From positions 62,001 to 126,000 of the forward strand of contig NZ_CAKAPD010000004.1 in the NCBI RefSeq assembly GCF_916715725.1: a stretch of DNA of 64,000 nt, read 5' to 3'. Origin of the DNA: an uncultured Rothia sp. GTDB lineage: Bacteria > Actinomycetota > Actinomycetes > Actinomycetales > Micrococcaceae. Position numbers and translations under genes: made by a program. Under the pieces are notes generated by a model. That model was not told the origin of the DNA and ran no database searches. It saw only the letters and a program-made list of their open reading frames with translations. Below are positions 27,898 through 36,091 of the stretch, piece by piece. How positions within the stretch are numbered: position 1 is the first letter of the stretch; the number at the start of each line of letters is the position of its first letter.

Positions 27898-28848
27898 ATG
27901 ATGCACTTCACCTCTCGCACCCCCGCTGTTTCCGCCGTGATTGCAACCAACGGCAAGCGCCCCGAACTGCTGCGCGTGGCGGTCCGTTCCATCCTTGAGC
28001 AGAGCTACCGCGGCTTCGTTGAGGTTGTTGTCGTCTTTGACCGTGTTGAGCCCGACCGCCTCGAAGATATTGAGGTCGGTGAGAACCGTGCCCTGAAGAT
28101 TGTCTCCAACACCCGCTCCGGCGGTCTGGCGGGCGGCCGCAACAGCGGCATTATCGCCTCCAGCGGTGAGATGATTGGCTTCTGCGATGACGACGACTAC
28201 TGGATGCCGTCCAAGCTCACCCAGCAGGTCGCTCTCTGGCGCGAAAACCCCGAAGCAGCCGCTATCTCTTCGGGTATTACCGTCCGCTCCGGCGGTCAGG
28301 ACATCGTACGCCTGGCGCCCGAGCGCGCAACCTTCGCGGACTTCCTGCGTTCGCGCATCACCGAAATTCACCCCTCCGCCATGCTGTACTCCCGCGAGGA
28401 CCTGCTCGGCGTTGACGGTCAGCCCGCCCGCATCGGCCTGGTCGATGAGGAGCTGCCCGCCGCATACGGCGAAGACTACGACCTGCTGCTGCGCGCAACC
28501 CGCCACGGCGATGTACTGAGCGTGCCCGAGCCGCTGATTCTGGTGCTCTGGGACCGCCCCTCCTTCTTCTCCGGCAAGTGGCAGTCCATGGTTGACGGCC
28601 TGAGCTACATTCTGCGTAAGTTCCCCGAATTTGAGCAGGATCCCAAGGGCCTGGCACGTATTGCCGGTCAGATTGCCTACGCTCAGGCGTCCCTGGGCAA
28701 CAACAAGGAGGCGCGCGCTTACGCTCGCGCGGCTCTGCGTCGCGACCCCAAGCAGCTTCGTGCGTGGGCGGCGTATGTTGTGTCCACCGGTGTTATTAAG
28801 CCCGCTACTCTTCTTGATCTCGTCCAGAAGACCGGTCGAGGTCTCTAA
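27898..28848 (+). CDS. family 2 glycosyltransferase
   Basis: 316 aa. A GT-A domain occupies roughly residues 5-220: the first strand AVSAVIATNGKRPELL, then the DXD-type stretch FCDDDDYWMPSKL and a downstream EDYDLLLR acidic site. The last ~80 residues are helical and TPR-like (ARIAGQIAYAQASLG, ARAYARAALRRDPKQL). It should act on the cytoplasmic face, adding a sugar to a lipid-linked intermediate. Stop-to-start spacing from the preceding gene is 11 bp with AAGGAG in it, so the two are co-transcribed. Sugar unknown. Confidence 0.87.
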   Translation: MMHFTSRTPAVSAVIATNGKRPELLRVAVRSILEQSYRGFVEVVVVFDRVEPDRLEDIEVGENRALKIVSNTRSGGLAGGRNSGIIASSGEMIGFCDDDDYWMPSKLTQQVALWRENPEAAAISSGITVRSGGQDIVRLAPERATFADFLRSRITEIHPSAMLYSREDLLGVDGQPARIGLVDEELPAAYGEDYDLLLRATRHGDVLSVPEPLILVLWDRPSFFSGKWQSMVDGLSYILRKFPEFEQDPKGLARIAGQIAYAQASLGNNKEARAYARAALRRDPKQLRAWAAYVVSTGVIKPATLLDLVQKTGRGL

Positions 28849-28865
28849 CCAGGTATCGCACAGAC

Positions 28866-30221
28866 ATGGTTTCTTCTTCCGTTCTTTCTCATCCGGGTGC
28901 TTCGCCCGTGGCGCTAAAGGATTCCGCGGGGTCGGCTAGTACGCCGCCCAGCGGTATTCTGCGTGCCCGCGCGCGCATCCGCCCGATGTCGACAGCGCAG
29001 AAGAAGCTCCCTGCCTGGCCCCTGCTGGCGTTGCTCTATGGCTTCCCGGCACTGTGGGCTATGGGGTTGCTTCAGATTGCGCCGCTGGTACTGGCAGCGA
29101 TCATGCTCTTTTACCTCATTATTCGAGGTAATGTGCGTGTGCCCGGCTCCCTGTGGGTGTGGGGTGCATTCTGCGTGTGGGTTGTTGTTGCGGCGCTTGC
29201 TCTGACCCGTTCCACCGACATGATCGGTTGGGGTCTGCGTTTTGTGAACATTCTCAGTGCAGGCATTTACGCCCTGTACTACTACAATGCGCGTTCCTCT
29301 ATTAGCCTCAACAGGTTGTTGGGTGGTCTGGCGACTCTGTGGGTGACCCTCATTGTTCTGGGTTACGGCGGTGTGCTCTTCCCTGAGTTCCGTCTGCGTA
29401 CCCCGATGAGCTTCATCATGCCTTCTGGCTTTATGCAGAACCCCCTGGTGCGCGACTACATGCTTCCTCCGCTGGCGGAGGTTCAGCGTCCGTGGGGCGC
29501 GCCCGAGGCGTATATTCGCCCCTCCGCGCCGTTCCCTTACGCGAATAGTTGGGGTTTGGCGTATACCCTGCTTACTCCGGTGATGCTGGCCTGCCTGTTG
29601 CGTCTGCGTTCCATCTGGCTGCGTATTGCACTGCTGGTCGGTATGGCTCTTTCTACCGTGCCGGCAATTGCTACCAGTAACCGCGGCATGTTTATTGGCC
29701 TGGGTATTAGCGCGGCGTACGTACTGCTTCGTCAGTTCCTGGCGGCTAATTGGCGTGCTGTAGGTATGGGTATTGCGGCGATTGCAGCTGTGGTTGTTGC
29801 ACTCTTTGCTTCAGGCACCGTGGACAATATTCTGGGTCGTCAGGACTACTCGGACTCCACCGGTGGTCGTGCGGCGCTCTACCGCGCTACCTGGAAGGCG
29901 ACCTTGGAGTCCCCGATTATTGGTTATGGCACTCCGCGTATGGAACCGAGCATTGGCGTGTCGATGGGTACCCAGGGTTACCTGTGGACTCTGATGTTCT
30001 GCTTCGGTTTCGTGGGCCTGGCCCTGTTCGCGCTCTTCATGGTGTGCACTGTGGCAAGCGGCGCGCGGGTGAAGACCGCCTCCGGGTACTGGCTGCATAG
30101 CGTGCCGGTCGCGTGCTGCGTCGTCTTTATCTTCTACAGCTTCGATATTGCTCAGCTGACCATTCTGATGCTCGCGTCAATGGCGTGCATTCGTTCCATT
30201 CGGGATGGTGAGGGGCTATGA
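28866..30221 (+). CDS. O-antigen ligase/polymerase family membrane protein (Wzy-like), first copy
   Basis: 451 aa. After a hydrophilic N-terminus of about 45 residues there are about ten membrane segments, with a large outer loop (about residues 175-220) and a late segment containing TGGRAALYRATWKATLESPIIGYG, the Wzy_C/O-antigen-ligase hallmark. Such proteins polymerise lipid-linked repeat units or transfer glycan outside the membrane. It has no good ribosome-binding site; a downstream ATG at 28986 is an alternative start. Its stop codon overlaps the flippase start by 4 bp (ATGA), a strong sign of translational coupling. Confidence 0.85.
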   Translation: MVSSSVLSHPGASPVALKDSAGSASTPPSGILRARARIRPMSTAQKKLPAWPLLALLYGFPALWAMGLLQIAPLVLAAIMLFYLIIRGNVRVPGSLWVWGAFCVWVVVAALALTRSTDMIGWGLRFVNILSAGIYALYYYNARSSISLNRLLGGLATLWVTLIVLGYGGVLFPEFRLRTPMSFIMPSGFMQNPLVRDYMLPPLAEVQRPWGAPEAYIRPSAPFPYANSWGLAYTLLTPVMLACLLRLRSIWLRIALLVGMALSTVPAIATSNRGMFIGLGISAAYVLLRQFLAANWRAVGMGIAAIAAVVVALFASGTVDNILGRQDYSDSTGGRAALYRATWKATLESPIIGYGTPRMEPSIGVSMGTQGYLWTLMFCFGFVGLALFALFMVCTVASGARVKTASGYWLHSVPVACCVVFIFYSFDIAQLTILMLASMACIRSIRDGEGL

Positions 30222-32185
30222 CGAAGAATCAGTCCCCTCGTGGCTTAGATACTTCTGCGGTTTCATCTTTCGAGGATGCGTATTCGACGGGTGGTCACCC
30301 TAGCCGCCGTGCGCGTCTGCGTGAGAGCGGCGAGTATGTGGAGCCGGTAGTGGAGCAGGCTGACCCGCAGGCAGAGTCTTCTGCCGATGAGTTTGCTCCC
30401 ACGGTGGACGACATCCGTTCGGGTCGTTTTCCGGCGACTACGGCGCTGTCGATTGTGCCTCCGGCTCAGGGCTTTGCCGCTAAGGAACCGCTTCCCGGTT
30501 CTTTGGTAGCGGGTTCCGAGGCAGCAGATTCTGCAGATGCGAGCGCCACCGCTGTAGCGGGTGCTCATCTGCCCGGTTCCCGTCGGGTTGCCTCGGCTAC
30601 TGCTGAGTCTGCCGATTCTAAGGCGCAGGCTGATAGCGCCTCCGTGAAGGATGCACCGGTCAATACGCCAGTCAATGCACCAGTCAAGAAGGCTCCCGCT
30701 AAGGGTAAGCAGCCCAGCCTCGCGAAGAGCGGCTCTCTTGCTTCTCTGTGCGTAATGTACGGTGCGGGTATCGCGTTCGTGACCACGATGGTGGTGTCGA
30801 ATGGTATTGGTGCTGAGGGTTCGGGCGAGTTTTTCCGTCTGATGGCGCTGTTCGCGATTGCGATTTCGCTGGTGACCTTTGGCGCGGATACTGGCTTGGT
30901 TCGTACGATGAGTGCTCAGCGTGCGCTGGGTCGTTACGGTGTGCTTCCGCAGCTGATTCGGTACGGTCTGATTCCTTCGCTGGTGACTTCGGTGCTTCTG
31001 GTGGCGGGCGTGTACATCTACACCGCTATGGTGCCGATGGCTCCCGAGTATCAGGCGGCGATGCGCGTCAGCTCGGCTTTCGTGCTGGTGGCGGCGCTGA
31101 TGACGGTGTTTTTCGGTGCTCTGCGTGGCCTGCACCGTGTGGTGACCTTTACGGTTCTGCAGAATGTTCTGCTTCCTACGCTGCGTTTTGCGGCTGTGGG
31201 TTTGGTGGTTCTGTTCTCGGGTCAGCTCATGGATCTGGTGTACGCCTGGACTGTTCCGGTGGCGATTACTGCGGTGGTTGCCCTGTGGCTTTTGGAGCGG
31301 GCGTTCCCCTCCGAGGAGCATGTGGAGGTTCTTCCTTCTGAGGATTCTCCGACCGAAACGTTCCGGTCGTTCTGGGGTTTCAGTTCTGCACGCGGTGTCG
31401 CTACCGTTGTGGAGACAATCCTGGAGTGGATTGACGTGCTGGTCGTGACGGCGTTCTTGGGTGCCGCTGCCGGTGGTATCTATGGTGCTGTGAACCGTTG
31501 TGTTCGTGTGGGCACCATGATTGAGCACACCGGACGCGTGGTGACCGGCCCGTCGATTAGTGCGGCGTTGGCTACCCGTCAGCTAGATCGTGCTCGAGAG
31601 ATTTTCCTGTCGACCACTCGCGTGTTGACTGCGCTGTCTTGGCCGTTCTACCTCTCTCTGGCGTTCTTCGGTCCCGTGCTGTTGCATTTCTTCGGCAAGG
31701 GCTTTGAGGCTGGCGCCGGTATTCTCTGGGTGATTTGCCCGGCAGCGATGCTGTCGATGAGTGCCGGTGGCGTGCAGTCCGTTCTGCTGATGAGCGGTAA
31801 GAGCCGCTGGCAGCTGTTGAACAAGCTCTCCTCGCTGGTGGTGGCTGTGACCTTGAACTTCACTTTGGTTCCGATCTGGGGCCTGTACGGTGCGGTAACG
31901 GCGTGGGCGTCTGCTCTGCTGATTGATACCTTCCTGGCGAGCTACCAGGTGTTCCGTTTGGTCGGTATTCGCGCTTCGGTTCGTGAGATGGCTCCGTCGC
32001 TCTTCTTGGGTGCGGCTGTTCCGACGGTGTGTGCTCTGGCGTCTTTGGCCGTCTTGGGTCAGAGCGTGCTGGGTGTCATCGTGTACGTGGTGCTGCTGGT
32101 GCCGGTATACGGTGCGGTGCTGTTCCGCTTCCGCAAAGCACTCGGTATTGAGCGTTTCCTTTCCGCCCGCCGAGCGAAGTCTTAG
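30218..32185 (+). CDS. oligosaccharide flippase (Wzx/MATE-like) with long disordered N-terminus
   Basis: 655 aa. Residues 1 to about 170 are hydrophilic, rich in Ala, Ser, Asp and Pro, with a VNTPVNAPVKKAPAKGK stretch just before the membrane part. Then come about 14 membrane segments typical of the polysaccharide-biosynthesis MATE/MVF group, starting at LASLCVMYGAGIAF. It should flip the undecaprenyl-linked repeat unit outwards, feeding the preceding Wzy-like protein. Typical Wzx proteins are 400-500 aa and lack such an extension; it would sit in the cytoplasm and might bind a partner or be phosphorylated. Coupled to the upstream gene by ATGA overlap. Confidence 0.85.
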   Translation: MTKNQSPRGLDTSAVSSFEDAYSTGGHPSRRARLRESGEYVEPVVEQADPQAESSADEFAPTVDDIRSGRFPATTALSIVPPAQGFAAKEPLPGSLVAGSEAADSADASATAVAGAHLPGSRRVASATAESADSKAQADSASVKDAPVNTPVNAPVKKAPAKGKQPSLAKSGSLASLCVMYGAGIAFVTTMVVSNGIGAEGSGEFFRLMALFAIAISLVTFGADTGLVRTMSAQRALGRYGVLPQLIRYGLIPSLVTSVLLVAGVYIYTAMVPMAPEYQAAMRVSSAFVLVAALMTVFFGALRGLHRVVTFTVLQNVLLPTLRFAAVGLVVLFSGQLMDLVYAWTVPVAITAVVALWLLERAFPSEEHVEVLPSEDSPTETFRSFWGFSSARGVATVVETILEWIDVLVVTAFLGAAAGGIYGAVNRCVRVGTMIEHTGRVVTGPSISAALATRQLDRAREIFLSTTRVLTALSWPFYLSLAFFGPVLLHFFGKGFEAGAGILWVICPAAMLSMSAGGVQSVLLMSGKSRWQLLNKLSSLVVAVTLNFTLVPIWGLYGAVTAWASALLIDTFLASYQVFRLVGIRASVREMAPSLFLGAAVPTVCALASLAVLGQSVLGVIVYVVLLVPVYGAVLFRFRKALGIERFLSARRAKS

Positions 32186-32252
32186 CCTTCCGCTTCTTCT
32201 ACAGTTTTTCTCCGATATTTAGTGTCCGTTTCTCTTCCTCAAGGATGTCCTC

Positions 32253-33485
32253 ATGGATAACACCTCTCATACCTCCTCGGTTACCCTTGGCAGCCAGGTA
32301 CGTCGCATTTTCCGACACCGTCTGCTGATTCTGCTGTCGGTTGTGGTTTTTGCTGTGGCGGGTGCCGTCTACGGCTACATGACCAATAGCAAGTACACTT
32401 CTAAGGCTTCGCTGGTTGTTTACCCGCTGGTGGTTGATCCCGCCGGTACCGGTAGCGCTAACTCCGCGAAGGTGGATATTGCGACCGAGTCTCGCGTTGC
32501 ATCCTCTCGCGAGGTTGCACAGAACGCGGCAAAGTCTCTGATTGCTAATGGCGATACCCTCTCTGAGGCTCAGCTGACCAGCCGCCTGATGAACTCCGTC
32601 AAGGTGACTGGCACCTCCCAGACTGCTGTTCTGGATATTGAGGTGACCCGCTCTAACGGCACGGAAGCGGCACGTTACGCTAACGCTATGGCGAACGCGT
32701 ACCTGCAGGTTCGTTCTGAGGCGCTGAAGAGCAGCGTTGATTCTGCTCTGCACCAGATTGATGAGCAGATTTCTGCTCTCGAGGGTGATAACAACCGTGC
32801 GGCTCTGCTCTCTCAGCTGCAGGAGCGTCGCGCTCAGATTCAGCTGACTTCCACCACCGGTGGCCGCGTGATGAGCGAGGCTCAGGTTCCTTCTTCGTCC
32901 TCGGCTCTTGGCCCGGTGAAGATGGGTATTGTTGGTGCTGTTGCCGGTCTGCTGATTGGTGCTGTGCTGGCGTATGGTCGTGACCGCACCATGCGTCACG
33001 TTGGTTACGCTGATCGTCTGGAGGATGCTGGCATCCCGGTTCACGAGCTGGGCTCCACTTCTGAGGCGAATGACGCGTTCATGCTGCTGCGCACCATTGG
33101 TGCTCCTGACGGCGATGTGAAGAGCGCTGGCGCTTCCGGCATTGTGATTCTGCCCGGTACTGACCGAGGTGTTGAGCATCTGTACCAGATGCTGCAGCGT
33201 GTTCTGCCGACCGAGTACGCACGTTTCACCGATTACGCTTCGGTCCGTGACGCTCTGACCCGCCACACTCCCGAGTCGCTGGTTGAGAAGAGCGAGACTC
33301 CTCTGGTGATTAGCCTGAGCACCGCTACTCCCCTGTCGACCCAGCTGCGTTTCGTGCAGGCTGGCGGCGTGGCTCTGGTTCCGGTGACTGCGGCTACTTC
33401 TCTGCAGCAGGTTCGTGAGCTCTTCGCTCAGCTGGATCAGCTTGAGGGCGTGAACGCTCTGGCTGTGTTCCTGGACCGCGAATAG
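32253..33485 (+). CDS. Wzz-type chain-length protein with degenerate kinase-like C-domain
   Basis: 410 aa. TM1 is at about 24-43, an extracytoplasmic helical Wzz domain follows, TM2 is at about 223-242, and a cytoplasmic domain runs from 250 to 410. This tail has the layout of a BY-type tyrosine kinase: a strand VILPGTDRGVEHL (298-310) where the P-loop should be, and a final segment GGVALVPVTAATSLQQV...NALAVFLDRE that matches the end of CpsD-like kinases. It has no GKS/T Walker A, no DxD Walker A' and no Tyr-rich tail. It therefore looks like an inactive kinase-fused chain regulator. AAGGATG precedes ATG 32253. A complete BY-kinase is encoded at 44.2 kb. Confidence 0.8.
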   Translation: MDNTSHTSSVTLGSQVRRIFRHRLLILLSVVVFAVAGAVYGYMTNSKYTSKASLVVYPLVVDPAGTGSANSAKVDIATESRVASSREVAQNAAKSLIANGDTLSEAQLTSRLMNSVKVTGTSQTAVLDIEVTRSNGTEAARYANAMANAYLQVRSEALKSSVDSALHQIDEQISALEGDNNRAALLSQLQERRAQIQLTSTTGGRVMSEAQVPSSSSALGPVKMGIVGAVAGLLIGAVLAYGRDRTMRHVGYADRLEDAGIPVHELGSTSEANDAFMLLRTIGAPDGDVKSAGASGIVILPGTDRGVEHLYQMLQRVLPTEYARFTDYASVRDALTRHTPESLVEKSETPLVISLSTATPLSTQLRFVQAGGVALVPVTAATSLQQVRELFAQLDQLEGVNALAVFLDRE

Positions 33486-33586
33486 TTGGCTCGCGAGTAA
33501 TCGGGGTCTATTAATGGATGCCTCGCTGCTGTGCGGGTTCGTCCTTCGTCCTTGAGCGTAGGGTGCGGTGACACCTGCTGAGGCGG

Positions 33587-33628
33587 ATCTGTTGCGGCAG
33601 GTCTGTTGCGGCAGGTCTGTTGATGCAG
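33587..33628 (+). repeat. three tandem 14-bp repeats
   Basis: Units 33587-33600, 33601-33614 and 33615-33628 share TCTGTTG(CG)GCAG; the first two differ by one base pair step. They lie in the 219-bp spacer upstream of the PssD-like gene. Confidence 0.7.
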
Positions 33629-33704
33629 GTGTTGCCGGGCCCGGCAGCTCACCCTTATCTTCTCTTCTTATTTTTCTCTTGTATTGGGGCTTTAGGAGAA
33701 CACT

Positions 33705-34187
33705 ATGACTGAGGCAACTTCCTCTCAGGCACCGAAGAAGAAGCTTCTGCTAGTTTCTAGCAGTGGCGGACACTTGAAGCATCTGACGGCTACTTCTGCT
33801 GCGTGGCAGGATTATGACCGTGTGTGGGTTAGCTTTAAGCAGCCCGATGTTGAATCTTCTCTCGCTGACGAGAAGACCTATTGGGCGTATTACCCGACCA
33901 CTCGAAATATTAAGAACGCTATTCGTAATTTGTTCTTGGCATTTCGTATTTTCCCGAAGGAACGCCCGGATGCGGTTGTTTCTGCGGGTGCGGGTGTTGC
34001 TGTTCCTTTCTTTGTTGCGGCTAAACTTTTTGGCGTAAAGACTCTTTATATTGAGTGTTTTGACCGCCCGACTCTGCCGACGATGACCGGCAAGATGCTG
34101 TACACCTTTGCTGATCGAATTATTGTTCAGAGCGAGGAACAGCAGGAGAATTTCCCTGATTCTCGTGTAATTCATCCCATTTTCTAA
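33705..34187 (+). CDS. PssD/Alg14-like glycosyltransferase subunit
   Basis: 160 aa, the usual length. The N-terminal SSSGGHL (18-24), VVSAGAGVAVPF in the middle and LYIECFDRPTLP-TGKMLY near the end are the Alg14/PssD signature. This subunit anchors a catalytic Alg13/PssE-like partner at the membrane; together they transfer a hexuronic acid or N-acetylhexosamine to a lipid-linked sugar. The reading frame is more AT-rich than its neighbours. TAGGAG stands 7 bp before ATG 33705. The partner is encoded downstream but is separated by a terminator and a 217-nt leader, which is unusual. Confidence 0.87.
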   Translation: MTEATSSQAPKKKLLLVSSSGGHLKHLTATSAAWQDYDRVWVSFKQPDVESSLADEKTYWAYYPTTRNIKNAIRNLFLAFRIFPKERPDAVVSAGAGVAVPFFVAAKLFGVKTLYIECFDRPTLPTMTGKMLYTFADRIIVQSEEQQENFPDSRVIHPIF

Positions 34188-34202
34188 GAGTGATGAATTT
34201 AT

Positions 34203-34247
34203 CCTGAAAATAGCGTCCCCGCGTGTGCTGGGGGCGTTATTTTCAGG
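34203..34247 (+). terminator. terminator between the PssD-like and PssE-like genes
   Basis: Arms 34203-34220 and 34230-34247 form an 18-bp stem with two G-U pairs and a 9-nt loop. Confidence 0.8.
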
Positions 34248-34464
34248 GTATAGTATTTATTAATACATACAGATACGCATAAGTCGTGCGCTCCACTGTG
34301 GACTCACCATCCAAGCGAACTAACCACTCGCCAGAGAAGCGTATGCGGAGATTACTCACCATTTTCTCCGGCACGACGCCACCGCGTATACCCATGATGC
34401 CCTCCGGATTTTTGCGTCAGGTATACGGGGTTACTACCGATAAATACATAGAGAGGAATAGGCG
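34248..34464 (+). promoter_or_regulatory. 217-nt leader of the PssE-like gene
   Basis: It starts with AT-rich DNA including TATAGT (34249-34254) and TTATTAATACAT, a likely promoter. Further down CGTATACC (34385-34392) pairs with GGTATACG (34420-34427) around a 27-nt loop. GAGAGGAATA at 34451-34460 is the ribosome-binding site. No coding gene is supported inside. Confidence 0.4.
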
Positions 34465-35175
34465 ATGTCTATTCAGAACTTCCCCCGCGTCAGCGTTGAT
34501 ACTTCCAAGTTCGACCTGCCCGTATTTACCCCTGCCGTCGCGCCCGTTCGTATTCCTACCAAGACTTACGATTTGGTGGTGTCCCTCGGCACCGACGTTC
34601 ACACTTTTGATCGTCTTCTGCGCTGGGTTGAGGCTTACCTTGAGGCTCACCCCGAGGTCACCTGCCTCGTGCAGCACGGTCACACTGCGCCCATTAAGCA
34701 CGCAGACAACCTTAAGCTTCTTCCCGCCTCCGAACTGCTGGACTACTACGCAACCGCACGCGTGGTGCTGGTTCAGGGCGGCCCCGGCTCTATCCAGGAT
34801 GCCCGCCGCACCGGCGCTCTGCCCCTGGCTGTTCCGCGCCGCGCAGAGTTCGATGAGGTTGTTGACAACCACCAGGTCCCCTTCACCGCTTTGATGGAGA
34901 AGCGCGGCCACGCTGTTGTTGTTGAGAGCCGTGAAGATCTCTTCGCTAAGCTCGATCTTGCTCTAGCGAACCCCTCCCTGTTCCGCACCGCTGACCCGTA
35001 CGTCTCCACCCCGGAGATTTCCGCAGCTCAGCTGGGCGAGGAACTGCAGGACCTGCTCGCTGGCAAGACCCACCGTAAGGATTCCTTCTGGGGCCGTCTG
35101 AAGCAGGCCGCTCGCGCGCACCGTGCGGGTAAGGCTGAGATGGCTCGCATCGACGCGATGGCTCCCAGCGCCTAA
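34465..35175 (+). CDS. PssE/Alg13-like glycosyltransferase catalytic subunit
   Basis: 236 aa. A single GT28 C-terminal domain: VVSLGTDVHTFDRLLRWVE for the first strand-helix pair, CLVQHGHT, and the donor-binding VLVQGGPGSIQDARRTGALPL-VPR region. This is the Alg13/PssE catalytic half that works with a PssD/Alg14-like anchor, here encoded just upstream. Usual PssE proteins are about 160 aa; this one has ~30 extra N-terminal residues and ~40 basic, Ala-rich C-terminal residues. ATG 34465 has AGGA 7 bp before it. The sugar donated is unknown (UDP-glucuronate or UDP-GlcNAc in known pairs). Confidence 0.85.
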   Translation: MSIQNFPRVSVDTSKFDLPVFTPAVAPVRIPTKTYDLVVSLGTDVHTFDRLLRWVEAYLEAHPEVTCLVQHGHTAPIKHADNLKLLPASELLDYYATARVVLVQGGPGSIQDARRTGALPLAVPRRAEFDEVVDNHQVPFTALMEKRGHAVVVESREDLFAKLDLALANPSLFRTADPYVSTPEISAAQLGEELQDLLAGKTHRKDSFWGRLKQAARAHRAGKAEMARIDAMAPSA

Positions 35176-35355
35176 GGTTTTCTTGCTTTCTAAGCTCAGC
35201 ATCCTCGTGATGCGGTGTGGGAGGTGCTCTGCCGGGTGCTTCCCACATTTTTAGACCGGCATGCGAATCCTCCAACCACCCTGTGAGAGGCTGTGGATGT
35301 TTTCCCTTGTTCACGGCATATTCTCAGGTGGATTCGCGTCTTTACATTGGTTGCG

Positions 35356-35405
35356 AAACCCCGCGCACCGTATCCTTAGTAAGGGATAATGCGCGGGGTT
35401 TTCGC
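35356..35405 (+). terminator. hairpin after the PssE-like gene
   Basis: Arms 35356-35367 and 35390-35401 form a perfect 12-bp stem with inner TATCC/GGATA pairing, then TTTCG. It ends only 21 bp before the DUF2505 start, and its 3' arm carries GATAAT, which could double as the -10 box of that gene. Confidence 0.7.
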
Positions 35406-35425
35406 GCACTACGAAAGGAACAATT

Positions 35426-35923
35426 ATGGCAGTTCAGGAATCGACCGTTATCAACGCAAGCGTTGAGCAGGTTATCGAGGCGTTCTCCAGCGAGGACTTC
35501 GCACGCTTCGTCTGCTCCGAGGTTGGCGTTGAGTTCGGTAGCTTCTCCGTTTCCGGTGACACCTCCGCAGAGTTCACCGCAACCACCGAGCGCACCGTGC
35601 CCGCTGAGCGCGTACCGGACATCGCTCGTAAGTTCGTCGGTAGCGGTGTCTCCATGACTCAGGTGGACACCGTGAGCGCACCGGCAGCTGATGGTGCACG
35701 CACCGTCTCCACCGAGGTGAAGGTTAACGGCGTGCCCGTTTCCGCTCAGGCTACCCAGAAGCTGACCCCCGAGGGTGAGCAGACCCGCCTGGACGTCAAC
35801 GGCGAGGTTTCTTGCTCCATCCCGCTGGTGGGCAAGAAGATCGCTGCCGCAGCTGAGCCGCAGGTTGGCCGCGTGCTGAAGGTTCTGGGCACCTCCGCTG
35901 AGAAGTGGCTGGCACAGCGCTAA
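35426..35923 (+). CDS. DUF2505 family protein
   Basis: 165 aa, the usual size. The sequence has the START/SRPBCC-like alternation of strands expected of DUF2505: STVINASVEQVIEAFSS at the N-terminus, a middle beta-sheet, and a C-terminal helix (AAAAEPQVGRVLKVLGTSAEKWLAQ). This actinobacterial family is a predicted small hydrophobic-ligand binder without known function. AAGGAACAATT stands before ATG 35426. It is transcribed alone between two hairpins. Confidence 0.8.
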   Translation: MAVQESTVINASVEQVIEAFSSEDFARFVCSEVGVEFGSFSVSGDTSAEFTATTERTVPAERVPDIARKFVGSGVSMTQVDTVSAPAADGARTVSTEVKVNGVPVSAQATQKLTPEGEQTRLDVNGEVSCSIPLVGKKIAAAAEPQVGRVLKVLGTSAEKWLAQR

Positions 35924-35983
35924 AGCTTATAAACGCTCGCCTTTGGAGGTGTAGCTGATATACGGCTAGATACGCCGATATAC

Positions 35984-36028
35984 AGAGGATCCCCGTCGTA
36001 AGTAATTACGGCGGGGATCCTCTGTTCT
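35984..36028. terminator. bidirectional terminator
   Basis: Arms 35984-36001 and 36006-36023 pair over 18 bp with one G-U and a 4-nt loop; TTCTTT follows on the plus strand. Shared by DUF2505 and the convergent cytidylyltransferase. Confidence 0.9.
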
Positions 36029-36091
36029 TTATGGTTCTCTACGAGCTCTAGCGCCCGTATGAGGGCCTATGCGCGTTAGGAAGCGACAGCG

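Noticed and set aside
34286..34894. 202-codon open frame overlapping the PssE-like gene
   Set aside because: It is in another frame of the PssE-like gene and has no motif.
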